NCBI GenBank assembly: GCA_037176885.1
Contig: JAWWNJ010000066.1
Span: forward strand, 186,001 to 250,000
DNA: 64,000 bases
Direction: 5' to 3'
DNA from: Favolaschia claudopus
Lineage: Eukaryota; Basidiomycota; Agaricomycetes; Agaricales; Mycenaceae
A program made the position numbers and the translations under genes. This document shows, piece after piece, positions 9,915 through 22,600 of this stretch. The notes under the pieces are model-generated. The model saw only the letters and a list, made by a program, of their open reading frames with translations, had not been told where the DNA came from and searched no databases. Positions within the stretch are counted from its first letter, which is position 1. Every line of letters begins with the position of its first letter.

Positions 9915-12762
9915 TTATGTTCGTGCTCCTTTGCCAACAAGCACAACATCGTCGATTACGCTATCCTGGAAACCATCATGTTCCGTTCGTTTATATCTGA
10001 AAATGAATCAGCCAAGAGGACTCTACAGTAAGGTATGTGACCTGCGTTCTGATTGTTTCCCCAAAGTCTGAGATATCGTATATCCGGAAGCGCCGGTCAA
10101 AACTGTTGTTGAAGAGTGAGTACAGGAACAAGAGAGAGATGTAAACGAGACGCGCCCTAGCTTCCCGTATCCTGAATATGATCTGTGATGGCATTAGTCC
10201 ATCGATGAAAGTAGTCGAGCCATGGAGAAGTTTACCCTCCGCCGCCGAAACAGAACCTAAGACAAATTAGCGATAGAATATGTGGCATACGATGCGCACT
10301 CACCAGACGCCCTTAACGCGTCTACAATTCTCGGTAACTAGCAAGTCAAGTCAGACGAGAGGAATGACAGCAGAAGCTCGATACACGTACGATGACAGTG
10401 CCCGTTCCCAATGACCTTGACCTCCTGCGTGCTACTTGTAACATGATCGCTTTCCATCGCTTTGAGAATGCCCTTGTCGAAGAAACCATCTGAATCCGAT
10501 GCATCACCCTTTGTCTCCAAACCGGATATTCCGATATCGAGGGGCCGTTTGTTCGAGCCGATGTCTGCCTTATGGTATGTTTCTGGTCTGTCGAAAATGA
10601 ACCAGTCAAATCTAAGAATTGAAAATAGGAGAGAGGAACACAAACAAAGGCATGTGGAAGAACATCATGGCATTGGGTTTCGCCAGCTTGCCCATTTGGG
10701 GTGCGAGCTGGTCATCGCCTTGGCGCCGCCATATGTGGCCCAAGTCTTTCCCGGTATCGGGGGTGAAAGGGCGTTGGATGGGTTCGATGGAAGCTGGAGG
10801 ACAGGTCAATACGTTGATGGCAAGAGTGAAAACAATATGTACCAGACTCTTGCAAGAACCAGTCCGTTTGGCTCTATACAATATATTAGACGAGGTGAGC
10901 TGGAAAACAGATCTGGGAACGCCTAACCTGCCGAATCCAATCATAGGCGGTTGGTTGGAACCAACCCCAGAAGTTGTACGCCCCTTTCGAGTAGCTCCCA
11001 GAGTCCAGGAAATACAGGGTCAACAAATGTGTTTTGCTCCTTGAAGCCAAGTAGGTATTGCGCATACCACGAAAAAGCAATTCGCGACTCACGCGTCTGC
11101 ACTTCGGACTTTGAGCACGTAATTGCCTACACCATGGATGTCTTTGGGCCCGGCTTGGACGAGACTGTATGGAAGCGACTGCATTAATCGCACTTGCTCT
11201 GCCTTGGCCACGTATCCTGTTTCTTCGTCATGGTTCCCGAAAACGACCGCCTAAAAACATTATTAGAGCGTAGTGAAACTAGCACAAAAACACTTACCCA
11301 TGGGATTCCCGCCTCTGTGACAGCCCTAGAGAATTTGGCTAGAACTGATTTGGGATCCCAAGAAGTCCCTTGGCCATTCAATTGATCTCCAGTAAATACA
11401 ACGAGATCAGGTTTCTCGATGGAGAGGACCGTGGCAATCAGGGAAGTTGTGGTTAGATTATCGGATCCAGGACACGCCAGCGAAGCGGGAGTGTGCCGAC
11501 AAACGCCAGCGGAAGTCGAGTAATGTAAATCGGCTATCTGGAGCTATAGAGGAGTTAGTAAGCATCGAGGGACCTCGATACGCTGAAGAGTAGATTCACG
11601 ATTTTAAAGCGTCCGTCTCGAGAGAAGTGAAGAGGCGGAGCTCTGGGCGGCACTGGGACAAGAGTCAGAATTGAGGACGAGTTGAGAAAAAAAGAAACAT
11701 TGTACGCTTGACACCGCGCCTCATCGTCAACCAAGTGGTCTCAACATCGTTTCGATGAAGCATTGTTGCCGGCACCAACTTTTCGAAACCATACCACGGG
11801 ATATCATCGCCATACAGAACATCCAACTCGGTGATGATGTTTGAACGTTCTTCGGCCGTCATCTCACCCGAGGTTTTCCCTACTTTGTACCACATGTAAA
11901 GTGCAGGCGCGCCCATCACGCCGGTGCGCAAGGAAAGTGGGACTTTCTTCCAACCGTCGGACGGCGAAGGGGACTCAGATTCTGAGAAGAGCTTGATGTC
12001 TGTGATCAAATTGACATCTTGTCGTCTGCGCTGAGATGAGCGAAATGAAAGTCGAGGCAGCTGAACTTCATACCTCGTTCGACGGTAGAATATGTTCTAA
12101 AAAATGCAGTGTCAGAGGCGGATTTAAGAAGTGAGGGATTCCGCACCAGATAGCCCGCAAAGTATCCGGCTTCGTAGTTGAGATTCCTGTCCGTGGCGTT
12201 GAGTGCAGAACCAGAACAGATATTCCACAAACAAACCTATCAACTCTGACCCAGTTGCCTCGTATAGCATCTTTCTCAGAGGTAGTGTCGGGATTGCAGA
12301 GTTTGGAATTAAGACGAGGGTTGACGAAACAACGCGTTACAGCGATTTCGGAAACTGTGATCATCCTTTTCATCGGCAGTGCACGAGTGGTTTCCGGGAC
12401 GCACGGCCAGTATCGTGGGGCATTAATGGAGCCCACACGTCCAGAGGGAGGCTAGCCTGGTCAACGACTTCCTCGGTTGTTGTCACGTTCCACCAATCGA
12501 CGCCATGTGGTGTCTGTCCGACATTGGGTGTTTGTGGAGGGCTCGACACAGTACCTCCGGTGGTGTTGGTGGAACCAAGACTCTGTATATCAATGGTGTC
12601 CCAAGACTGCCAACCGAGTCGTTGTAATATGCCAGGTCCGGGAGTCGGTTGATAGAGAATAAACATGAACATGAGCATAAGACAGAATGAAATGAATGTG
12701 AGGCCGGGGACCGAGACGTTTCGTAGCCAACGGCCAAGTCTGGCGAAAACTAGAAGAGACAT
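9915..12762 (-). CDS. DCR2: Dcr2-type calcineurin-like metallophosphoesterase, membrane anchored
   Basis: Single-pass membrane phosphoesterase related to yeast Dcr2. The start at 12762 gives MSLLVFARLGRWLRNVSVPG followed by a hydrophobic anchor (LTFISFCLMLMFMFILY). After an N-terminal domain (EIAVTRCFVNPRLNSK, VPLSLRTGVMGAPALYMWYK) come the metallophosphatase motifs in order: ADLHYS, DLVVFTGDQ, GNHDEETGYV, FFHMPL and GNGHCH. The C terminus has FDRRFRIYDISDFGETIRT, a hallmark of this group. The last intron (9997-10045) must begin with GC: splicing it continues the frame to YKRTEHDGFQDSVIDD and a stop at 9915, while reading through gives an unrelated tail. There are many short introns, and internal exon borders are not all fixed. 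Convergent with the F-box gene. Confidence 0.87.
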
Positions 12763-12861
12763 CGCGCGAAAATAAGGAAGCCCAGTGAGCTCAGTGAGCT
12801 TGGAAGCAGTGGGAGCGGAGAACAATATTAGTGTGTGACTGTCACGACACGAATTTTCTAA

Positions 12862-13953
12862 ATGCTACGTCCAACTCTCGCGCGTTTATACGCGTCTGCA
12901 AAGAAGCCTACACCCCCACTGTCCATCGCAGGCTCCAGCTCTGCCGTCGCCGCCAATTCCTCTGCGGAGACTCCGTCGTCTTCCCAATCTGCCCCGAATT
13001 CGTCTGATAATTCGTCTACACACGGTCGATGGGGAAGACCTCATATTCACAATCCCCACTACAAAAAACAGGCATCCTTAGCGCAGGCTAGGTCCCGTCC
13101 GCTTGCGGTCCGTCTTCGTCGTGCACAGCGATATGCACAAGAGATAGGCCTCCCCCCTTCCACCGACAAAAAACCGACACGGCGGCTGGAGTTGGATGAG
13201 TTCCTCCAGCGTGATGAAGAACGACTCAAGAATATACGAATCCCCCGCATTCGTGGCATGACCGTCGCATACCACAAAGGCAAACAATATACCGTCAAGG
13301 TCGAAGGCCAAAAAATTTATCTCCCCAATATTGTCATCCGTCTCGTGCGCAACTACACTCCACCGGGCCAGCCATATAATCCATGGCAGGCCACTTTCCG
13401 TGTCCCCAAAAATCTGACAAAGACCGATATTCGAAGCTACCTCATGGCTGTCTACGGTGTACAAACGACCTACATCCGGACAGACAACTACCACGCCGAG
13501 CTAGGACGTCGACCAACCATGGACAGCACTCCAAGCATCGCTTCCTACAAGCGTGCGGTGGTGGGTCTCGTCGAACCGTTCTACTATCCTTTACGGTTAG
13601 AAGATATGGAACCGGAGGAGCGGGAAAGCAGAGAGGCCGAAATTGAAGAGAAGTTGCAGGTTAAGATGATGCAGGAAGTCCAGATGGTCGACCTGCAGAA
13701 TCAAAAGGCGACGCAACTCATGCCGAAGAACTATGCTCCCTCGACGTACTGGACGAAGGAGGTGAACCCGACTCGCGCACAGATCTTGAGGCGAGTCGCG
13801 GAGCAGCGGATAAGGAGGGAGACGCTGGTTTCACAACAAGTTGATAAATGGAGGCAACAGCGAGCGGCAGGGGAACGAATAACTGTCGACAAGCCGCGAA
13901 AGATTGAGCCAGAGGTCGTGCCAGAGAAGAGCGGGGTTCCAGATGTTGTTTAA
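12862..13953 (+). CDS. MRP20: mitochondrial large-subunit ribosomal protein uL23m
   Basis: Single-exon gene of 363 aa. The N terminus (MLRPTLARLYASAKK) is basic, Ser-rich and lacks acidic residues, as in a mitochondrial presequence. The core IYLPNIVIRLVRNY, then ATFRVPKNLTKTDIRSYL and YGVQTTYIRTDNY, is the uL23 fold that sits near the polypeptide exit tunnel. The C-terminal charged extension (EEKLQVKMMQEVQ...RRVAEQRIRRETL) is common in fungal mitochondrial uL23. It starts 99 bp from the divergent Dcr2-like gene, so the two probably share a promoter region. Confidence 0.93.
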   Translation: MLRPTLARLYASAKKPTPPLSIAGSSSAVAANSSAETPSSSQSAPNSSDNSSTHGRWGRPHIHNPHYKKQASLAQARSRPLAVRLRRAQRYAQEIGLPPSTDKKPTRRLELDEFLQRDEERLKNIRIPRIRGMTVAYHKGKQYTVKVEGQKIYLPNIVIRLVRNYTPPGQPYNPWQATFRVPKNLTKTDIRSYLMAVYGVQTTYIRTDNYHAELGRRPTMDSTPSIASYKRAVVGLVEPFYYPLRLEDMEPEERESREAEIEEKLQVKMMQEVQMVDLQNQKATQLMPKNYAPSTYWTKEVNPTRAQILRRVAEQRIRRETLVSQQVDKWRQQRAAGERITVDKPRKIEPEVVPEKSGVPDVV

Positions 13954-14288
13954 TTCAGAATTAATTCGTTCGGTGCTCTGCGTAAATGGGAAACGTAGTT
14001 CAGACAAGGACGAGGCTCAAGGCAGACGCCCGGGAACTCAAAAACGACAATAATGCCAAAAAGCATTGTGCCTAAATGGGGAAGATTCAATTGTACTTAT
14101 CCTTCTTTGCCACCCTCATTGTCTTCGGTATGGGCCAGTATAAAAGCCAAACTGTAGTCATCTGCCTCACTCTCCTACCTCTCCTTTGGCCTCTATCGAA
14201 TATTAAGCTCCCGCCGGGTTGCGGTTCACGAAATTCCAACACACCTCTCTGACTTGAACGATCCTTGACTTCACTCACGGCCAACTCG
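13954..14288. other. intergenic region / promoter of the CBM19-like gene
   Basis: About 335 bases without a supported gene. It holds a TATA box at 14139-14145 upstream of the secreted-protein gene; no other element is clear. Confidence 0.55.
14139..14145 (+). promoter_or_regulatory. TATA box of the CBM19-like gene
   Basis: TATAAAA lies 144 bp upstream of the ATG at 14289, in an otherwise mixed-composition promoter. The position is plausible for a gene with a 5' UTR of about 100 nt. Confidence 0.6.
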
Positions 14289-15304
14289 ATGCTCTTCCCT
14301 ATCTTTTTCGCCCTCACGGTGACCGTGGCCCGTAGCGCGCCACTTGCTTTCGACAGGCAGATCCAACGACCTCGTGCAAATTCCATCATCGAGTAATTTC
14401 AATCGCTCACGGTCATGATTTCTCGTCTCACAAATACTTCAGCCTTACCCCCACGACCGCTGCTCCCTCCGCGTCCCCATCCGAGTCTGCATCGTCTACC
14501 TCCTCCGACTTCCATCTCCAGAACGGGCTTGACGCACAGAAGCTCAACGCTCAATTCAAAGAGCTTACCACCAGCTCTGAGTGCACCGACGGAGACCAGG
14601 CCTGTGTTAACGGCTCTTTCGCGCAATGTGCGGGAGGCACCTTTATCCTCACGCCTTGCTCTTCTGGGACGATATGTGCCGCCCTACCGCTCGTCAACAA
14701 ACCCGGAACGAGCATCGCATGCGATACAGCCAGTGATGTAGCGGCTCGTATTGCAGCTACCGGTGCCACTGGCGATGTTAATGGTGCCGCTTCCTCGACG
14801 ACTCCCTCATCGGACGATGATGATTGCAGTTCGGAAGGCGATGATTCCGACTCGGACAACGATGATACCAACTCGAACGATAACTCCAACTCGGACGACA
14901 ATGATACTAACTCGGATTCCTCGTCGGATCCAGAGGATTGCGACGACGACGCGGAGTCGTCCGAGTCCTCTGCCACTGTCCCGGCACAGTCAACAGCGAC
15001 CACTGCCCCAGCGTCCAGCGATTTCAAAATCCAGAACGGCATCGACGCTCAGAACCTCAATGCGAAATTCAAATCCTTGACCTCGGACTCCCAGTGCACC
15101 GACGGCGAACAAGCCTGTATCGGAACGTCTTTTGCGCAGTGTGTGTCCGGCTCGTTCGTACTCACACCGTGCTCGGGTGGCTTGATCTGCGCCGCATTGC
15201 CGTTGGTAAATAGCCCAGGGACAAGCATAGCATGCGACGCGTCCGACGACGTCCAGGCACGCATTACTGCCAGTGGTGCTGCTGGAGGAATTACTGGCGC
15301 ATGA
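14289..15304 (+). CDS. secreted protein with two CBM19-like chitin-binding modules
   Basis: Two exons, 14289-14392 and 14443-15304, with a 50-nt intron; 321 aa. The N terminus MLFPIFFALTVTVARSA is a signal peptide, so the product is secreted or wall-bound. Two near-identical modules of about 85 aa follow, each opening F-x-(L/I)-Q-N-G-(L/I)-D-A-Q and containing ECTDGDQACVNGSFAQC or QCTDGEQACIGTSFAQC, then a CAALPLVN...GTSIACD block. This cysteine pattern resembles CBM19, the chitin-binding module of fungal chitinases. No catalytic domain is present. The linker between modules is rich in Asp, Asn and Ser (SDSDNDDTNSNDN-type runs). It could bind chitin at the cell wall, as inferred from the module type; the carbohydrate ligand is not proven. 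Confidence 0.85.
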
Positions 15305-15544
15305 ATTTTTGTTGTGCGCCGCCGCGGGCTGGATCCGACGCGTTTGTCTTGACACAACTGTATATTTACTGCGTCCCCATCTTGTATTAAATTAGCAAAT
15401 AGTATTGAAACGAACATTCGTCCCAATGCGCCCATTCTATTACTATAAGTACAAATTCGTTAGTGCCTACAAGTCTTCCGAGATACAGATATTAAGTAGA
15501 TGATCATAACGCGCATGAATTAGTGAATGTAGTCGGAGGGTCAT

Positions 15545-16972
15545 TCATACCGTTCTCGGGGATGACGACCCTTCCGATGGTATTTCGAGTCGGAACCAGA
15601 GGGGTATCATCTTCCACATCTTCTCTCGCTCCTTCGCAGCCCACGTCTCGAGTGACCGCGCACAAGCCTTGCACTCGGAAAATTCTGCACTCTTCAGCTG
15701 CCCAAGCTCGTCACAGACATATAGAGGATCAGAATGCCCCCGTTCCCGGTCGAAGAGATAATGCTGCGTCGCCAGGTCGACGAGTTCAGAGAAATCTTTA
15801 CGACACGCAGCCGCAGACATGCACATTCCCCCAGAGGAATTCTTGCGGGAATGGCTATGGGCTTGGGCATGCCTGATGTGCGTCTGCGCATGACCCATGG
15901 TCTGGATGAGGGCAGTTATATTCTGATGAGAGGTCTCTTTGCCTAGAGCAAGGTGCTGCATGTCAAGTGGGGAGAGACTTGCCGACGCAACCGACTGGTA
16001 TAACGGTTCATCTTCGAATATTTGTGAGTAGGAGTAGCGAGAAAGGTCGTAGAAGGCCGGCGGAAGGAGACATGGCGCGTTGATTTCCCGTGCAAGATTT
16101 ATAACGGCCTGAGTTGGAAACGAATTTAGTTTCGCGCTTGAAACAACGGCGGTAACTTACAATGGGAGAAGGGTAGAAGTGACCAGCACTTGCAGAGGTT
16201 GCCATTTCGTAAGTTCTCGCTACTGCAATTCTGTTCAGTGTCGAGACGAATTTTGAAGTCAAAATTACTACCATCCTCCCGCGCGTCCCAACCCTTCAGT
16301 GTGGAAGGCCATGCAACACAGAGGTGCGCTAAAGCCTTGGACCGTAAAGAATCAACGATGTACTTGGTTGACAAGCGCAATATTCCCGAAACCACAACGA
16401 AGTCTTCTTGGTCGTTCTTCCCGAAATTACTGTTCCACCATAGTCATTGAGAACCAAATATAATAGCATGGATATACAATAAACGCACGGCCCATCGTAC
16501 AGAGCAGCCAGAAAGTTCGCAACATCTTCAGCCTTGTCCTGGAGAGCGACCACAGGGCAATTCTCACACTCTTCTACCATGGCGCGGGTATCGTCTAAAG
16601 ATTCCAAACTAGATAAAGAACGTGAGCGCGGCCGCGAAGGCTGCGGGAGGGTAAAGATATCGCGAAAGAGCGCAGAGTGACGCGAGAGTTGGGACTGATG
16701 TACGCGAAATAGCGTGCATTCGGCCTGGCATATGACGCTGCCATCCTTCCGCGCGCTGTCAGCGAAGGGTAACGCGCTCCGAAGGCGGTCTCTCGTACCC
16801 TGAACCACAGGTCCGCGTGCCGTCGTAATTCATGGCCAGTTTCAGAGTCCAAGATAGCAATGCTTGTCCCCGATCGCTCGTATCGGAAATTTGGCTGCTT
16901 CGTCTGTATCCGACTCTTCAAAGACGACGACTGGCTGCCGGACGACCGCACCGCAATGGTAGCAGAATGCAT
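15545..16972 (-). CDS. BTB/POZ domain protein
   Basis: The BTB domain is in the N-terminal half. After splicing the first intron, the exon reads HADLWFR then DGSVICQAECTLFRVHQSQL and SRHSALFRDIF, the standard start of fungal BTB proteins. It continues with VVALQDKAEDVANFLAALYD and, after the next introns, GILRLSTKYIVDSLRSKAL. The C-terminal part (AREINAPCLLPPAFYDLSRY, then SLSPLDMQHLALGKE and a Cys-containing FSECKACARSLETW) is found in large mushroom BTB families of unknown function. BTB domains mediate dimerisation or cullin-3 binding; which applies here is open. The GTG-initiated frame is longer, but the first ATG is at 16972. Confidence 0.83.
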
Positions 16973-17087
16973 AGGATCCACGAGCTGAGTAGCTCTGGAT
17001 AAGAAATTGCATCCGGCCGGATTAGTTTGCCGGTGTTAGAGCACCTCAGTGATTATTTCGAATATTTATGATATTTCTTCTACACAT

Positions 17088-18761
17088 TTATTGTACCTCT
17101 ACCTTTTCTCCCAAGTGATCCAACAACCTCTTCAACTCCTCCGCCTCAGCAATGAGTTGATTTACGCTCGGGTTGGCGTCGTCAGTGAGTTGTTTTTCGA
17201 CGTTTTGCAGCTGTGCATTTCCCTTGAGGCTAAGTTCAGACACCGACTTCTTGACCACCTCCGCCCAGGTCGTTCCCTCCTTCGCCAATTCTTCTGCGAG
17301 TTGGTCCTTGATGCGTCTGCAGGCACCGGGGCCGTCATAGCCAAATGCAGTATAGACCTGCACCAGTGAAGCTCCGGCTTTCGCATACTCTAGAGCGTCA
17401 GCCCCAGTAGATATCCCGCCGCAGCCGATAAGGGGAATATGGGAAGGAAGATTCTTTCTCAGCGTCCGCAGTGCAGCCAAAGAGAATTGTTTCAACGGAG
17501 GTCCAGACAACCCGCCAGTTTCAGATTTATTCGCTAAGAAAGTCACTGGTCAGAGGCAGAACAAGAAAGAACCAAGAAGGAGGCTTACCATCAATGAGAG
17601 ATGGAGGTCTCTGAATGGTGGTGTTACTCACGATAACGCCGTCGAACTTTGAGTTGGCAACAACCTCCGCAATTTCAACGAGCTGAGATTCATTCAAGTC
17701 GGGAGCTATCTTCAGGACCAATTTCGGCTTTTTAGTTGCTGCGGGTAGCTCGTCTCTTGCACGCGTGACGCCAGCTAGCAGAGTCTCCAGAAGATCTCGG
17801 TGTTGAAGCCCTCTAAGTAAAGAAGTCAGCTTATTCTGCAGGGATTCGGTGGATTGGGACGTGCCGCAAGCCTGGGGTGTTTGGGCTTGACACATTGACA
17901 ACTAAGATATCAGAGTAGGGGCCGAAATTTCGTACACCTGCCACGAAATCGTCGACTGATTCTGGAGGGGACTCCTTATTCTTTCCCAAGTTGACAGCAA
18001 GTACCGCGCCTGGACGAAACGCAGCCGACTCAGATTCGTCGCTGTTGAACCGAGGTATTCTCGACCGTAAGCGCGAGAGAACAGCCGTGTGTCCATCAGA
18101 GGGGAAACCGTAGCGGTTAATGACGCTCGAATCAGCGGGCAAGTGGAAGACGCGAGGCCGAGGATTGCCTGGCTGACTGAAACCTTAGAATGGGACGGAA
18201 TGAGAAACAGTAAAGCTGCGCACCTGAGGCTTCGGGGTAACGCTCCCTATTTCCACCCAGCTGAACCCGAGATTGAAGAGACCTAAGTATACGAGGCTCG
18301 TCAACACTTGAGGACATCCAACAAACATAGCGTCGTACCGTCTATCGCTTCGCCATTCTTGTCAAAACCGGCGGCCAGGCCCACAGGATTTGCTATCTCT
18401 TGGCCCCACAGCTAATTTTCCGCGTCTCAAATTTGTGACGTGCAACAAAATAGTGTCGACAAACTTCAGCCTTGAGACTTTGGACGTCTTGTATAGGATC
18501 CCGGGGAGCGAGTCCGCTTTTGAGAACTTTAACGGCAGCTTTATGGCTAGTTTCTGCATCCAAAGTTGCTCTTAGCAGGGGCGGAATTGCGTAGCGGTGG
18601 ATAGCTGAGCGGGCATCAAGCCAGTAGATAGCAAAAAGGCCAGAGGAAAGGACAAAGATTGTGCCATACAAGGCGTTTCTGACGGGTGTACGGGGAGGGG
18701 AGGCTCGGGTGAATATGCCGCGACCAAGCGCAGAACGAAAGCCACGCTGGTGGCGAAACAT
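17088..18761 (-). CDS. URA9: dihydroorotate dehydrogenase (class 2, mitochondrial)
   Basis: Fourth step of pyrimidine synthesis: oxidises dihydroorotate to orotate with ubiquinone at the mitochondrial inner membrane. The start at 18761 ([15 protein letters not shown]) gives a basic presequence followed by a hydrophobic anchor ([18 protein letters not shown]), which marks the class-2 enzyme. Conserved blocks follow: [42 protein letters not shown] with the catalytic serine, [23 protein letters not shown] and [20 protein letters not shown]. The C terminus has an extra charged helix ([20 protein letters not shown]) after the barrel. At least four short introns. Confidence 0.94.
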
Positions 18762-19621
18762 AAAAGTTGTGGCAAAGGCTTTGGAATTGAACCCTAACCC
18801 TAGATCTAATTCGGTAGTGCCTAGCCCTGTCACCACAAATTCACGCCCGACGCGCTCTAACACATTCGGAGTGCATGGATAAACATTCTGAACACGGTGT
18901 GTACCTCAGAGCCACATAGACACGATATCTTACTCTAACCAACAAATGAGGTCAGGCAGAAAGCTCGAAAGAAGTGCATGGGGCTGTTTCCGCATTTCAT
19001 TTCATTTTTTCCTGAATGTCATCCTATATTTGCTTCAGAATGTGAAAGGCAGCAGTGCAGCCTGTTGCACTGGCAGTGGTCGGTTCGATGACGCGTTTGC
19101 ACTTATCTTGGTAGGCGCCAGGGATCCAATTTAGGTTGTACCTTCAGTATCTGGTAGGGTTGACGGTGCGTCGAAGGATGGCAAGCCGCCGGGTACGATG
19201 GATGAGAGCCAAGGATCTGTTCAAGAATTCAAGGAAACAATCGCGGACTCCCTTAATGAATTTTGGTCCGAGTTGAGCGATCGTGGTAGTTGACGACAGC
19301 AACACGCAACACTAGAACGAGACTACGAAGGAGCGACGACCGTGAGCTCAGAGTCTGCGGCGTCGAGGCGCGCAAACGAGCTGGGTGACGGCGGATGTAT
19401 GACGTTGCAGATGCTATAAGAGTGTGAACGCAAAAGTTCTTGTAGGGGGCCGTGACGGATTGCTCATACTTGTTTGTCCCATCAATATTTCGAGCTTGGA
19501 CCGATGATCTTAAAGGCGCTGCCCACCCCCGCACCAAAAAAAGAAGTGGCGACTACTCCAAAGTAGAAATACAAATTATAGATGGTAAGGACAGCGATCC
19601 GTAGATACCCCAGCCGGTTGA
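18762..19621. other. intergenic region with two weak coding candidates
   Basis: 860 bases between DHODH and the 3' end of GCN1. On the plus strand an open stretch ending at about 19278 contains a charged segment (MDESQGSVQEFKETIADSLN from 19199) that looks coding, behind a possible acceptor near 19147. On the minus strand, just past the GCN1 stop, a frame encodes a hydrophobic stretch (YFGVVATSFFGAGVGSAF) and stops near 19484. Neither has a convincing start or a family match, so no gene is called. Confidence 0.35.
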
Positions 19622-22600
19622 TTAGAAAATACCTTGTAGGTTTTCGTCATTCAACTCTTTTAGCAACTCCCGTGCTTCGCGCGCCGGCCGAGCGATGAAA
19701 GGTTTGTCGCTGGATACGCTCTCTTGAACTTTTTGTGCCACGCGTCTTATTAAGGAGAGTTTTTGGAATAGATTCGGCTCCGCGCTCTGGCTCGATTCGT
19801 CTAGGGTTAGGCAAGCCACGATAGCGCAAGATGAGGCTACAGAAGGCACCGTGCCCCCAACCAGATATGCTCTGACGATAAAAAAAGTTGGAAATGCTCG
19901 CAAGAAAAAGACGAAAAGACATACTCTACTAGAGGTCGTAGGAGATCGGGATATACAGCCAAAGCTGCGATGAGTCCAGCAATGGCTTGCGAATAGTTGT
20001 CTAAAAAGCTTCAATGATGATGACATCACAAATATTGAAAACAGCATACCGTCGTGAGACTCCCGGAACGCGTCCATGGCAAGCTCGACACAAGACTCTC
20101 GTGCCTTGTCACCCAGGTGCTGAGAAGCACTCTTGATGACGTTGCTCAACGCCAAAACCAGACTGCTCGCAATAGCATCCTCGTTTGATTTTATACCGGT
20201 CGTTAATTCTGTGACAACAGGATCCACTCGGGGCTGATTCCGCATTAATACGCCCAGAGCCTCAGCGGCTTTGTTTCGTACAACAACGCTGGCCGGGTCG
20301 CTAGCGCTCTTCACAAAGGTGCGCTGGAGCTGCGGGAAGAATGGCTTCACGAATACGGGTATTCGCTCGAGCATAGAGGTGAGAGCACTGAGGATCGCCG
20401 TCTTGACAGCAGGAGGATAGGTAGTCGCCTGTGTAGCAACTCGGATGAGGGGCCCAGTGAAAGGTACCACATAAGGCTTGATGGCATTCTCTTCAGTGCG
20501 TTCAACAAGATCCCCAATGGCATAAGCTGCTTGTTCTCGCTGCTCATTGCTGCCTGTCGTAAGGCCAGCGATGACGATGGGAACAACAGGGGCGACACCT
20601 TTCGGTAAACCAAAGCCCGGTACATAGTGACCGGGGCCACCGATCGACTCTATACTACGACGAAGAGGAACCACCATGGGTTCCAGCTCATCCTTGGGAA
20701 TGGATTTGACAAAGACGTCCAATGAATTCCAGGCTGCCGTATGGACTGCGTCTTGAGAGTCTTCGAATAGGGAAACCAACTGTCGTATCCAGTCCACCCG
20801 ATAAAGAGATGAGTCCAGACTGGATTCTTCGCAGAAAATGGCGAAAAAATTGCAGGCACTGACGCGCCGTTTGGGGGTTTCATGCTTGGCCCTGAAACAT
20901 CGGTGAGGAGCAGACACAATTAAGAAAATCAGTAAACAAACCATCCCAGCAGCAGCATCATGAGAGTGTTGAGACCTTCGGCATCACTTACTGACGCGGT
21001 TAGGGCCCGAACAGCTTCATCTGCCGCTACTTGAAGTTCCTCATCCTGGACTTGGTCTTCTTTGACCTTGACAAGGGCAGACAAAATGACACTAAGCCGC
21101 CGACTCAAGGCACTACCAGCCACCGCAACCAGAGCGGCCAGTGCGCGGGCATTGAACACAGTCATAGGGATGGCGGTGAGGGTTGGTATCAAGACAGGGA
21201 AGACGGTGGACGCGCGAACCTACGCCTGACAGTCAGCTCTTGCACGACGATAGTCAATATACACATACACTCATCACTTCCTGCAGCGCTTGGAGAGCAG
21301 TACCGGAACCCTTGCCTGGCTGCCGAAGAGCATCAAGCAAGGTGGGTATGGTCTGATCAATTGCTCTGGGTCCCAGATGTTCTTGCAGAATATCGAAAGC
21401 TTTGGCAGCGGCTGAACGAACATTGGCTTCGTCGTCGACCAGAGACATGCGAACTATGGAGATTATGTCGTCTTCGTGGCCCTCTCGTTGCGCATCTGTA
21501 GAATTCTCCCTATAAGGAAATGAATGAGTCACAAGAGCCACCGACAGAAGCACACTGTCGTACATTACTTCGCTCAAAGTCAAACAAACAGCCTCCCGGG
21601 TTCTGGGGTCCGTTGAAGTGGAGTTCGAGCGTAGAATTGTCATGACTTCTCCAATGATTCGATCACCGAACTTGCGACATAGTTCCCCTACAGTTCTGCC
21701 AGCGGTCTTGAAATGACCGCTTAGCAAGATTGCTTTTAGATAAAAAGCAACTGACCTCTTGTTGTTCGAACTCGTCACTGGAGATCAAGTACAATATTTG
21801 ACGGACCAATTCAGGCAGGATTTCGCGAACTGGAATATCATGTCGGTGATATGTAGCGAGTCCGGTAATTTGAAAATACCTGTCCGTGGCGTATTGTTCA
21901 CAAGAGCTTTCCAGATTTGGATTGATGATTGGCGCACAACGACAACTCCATCCTGCCGAACAAGATACAAGGCAGCGAGGATGCGATCTCTCCGCTCGAT
22001 GCCCAGAACTTCGACTAACGCGCGCTTGGAAGACTCAGCCGTCACTGCTCCCTCAACGGCAGCCTCATCTTCTTCCAAATCTGACGCTTTGCCCGATATA
22101 CCCGAAACTTTGAAGAGAAGTTCACCCACGAGCGTGATAGACGATTGCTGCCAATATTTGAGTGCAACGAAGGGCGGGAGCAACGGAAACAATTACACGA
22201 ATACGCCAGCCCGGATCAAACATGCCTTGTTCGAGCTCAGGGAGGAGCAAATCAATGGCTTTGCTAGAATAGTTAGTCACCACCATTCGTCCAGCACGCA
22301 TAGCGGCTTCGCGAACGTATTCCTCGACATCGGCCAGGCCATTCAAAATAGGGGAGATGATTTTGGGCAGATGAGGTTGGAAACGGGAGCCAAAGGTAGC
22401 CGGCAGAAAGACGAGGAGTGACATGAAACCCTCACGAACAGTGGCGCGAGGAGATTGGGCGTTTGCGATGATGTCGGGAAGCAGGCCTTCCAGCCGCTCC
22501 ATTCCTAGCCCAGAGAGAACTTCGCTCAATCCCTGGGCCGCACCCTGTCGGTCCACCCCAGAAGTATCTGTCTTCAATGTTCGAAGGAGACCTGGGACCA

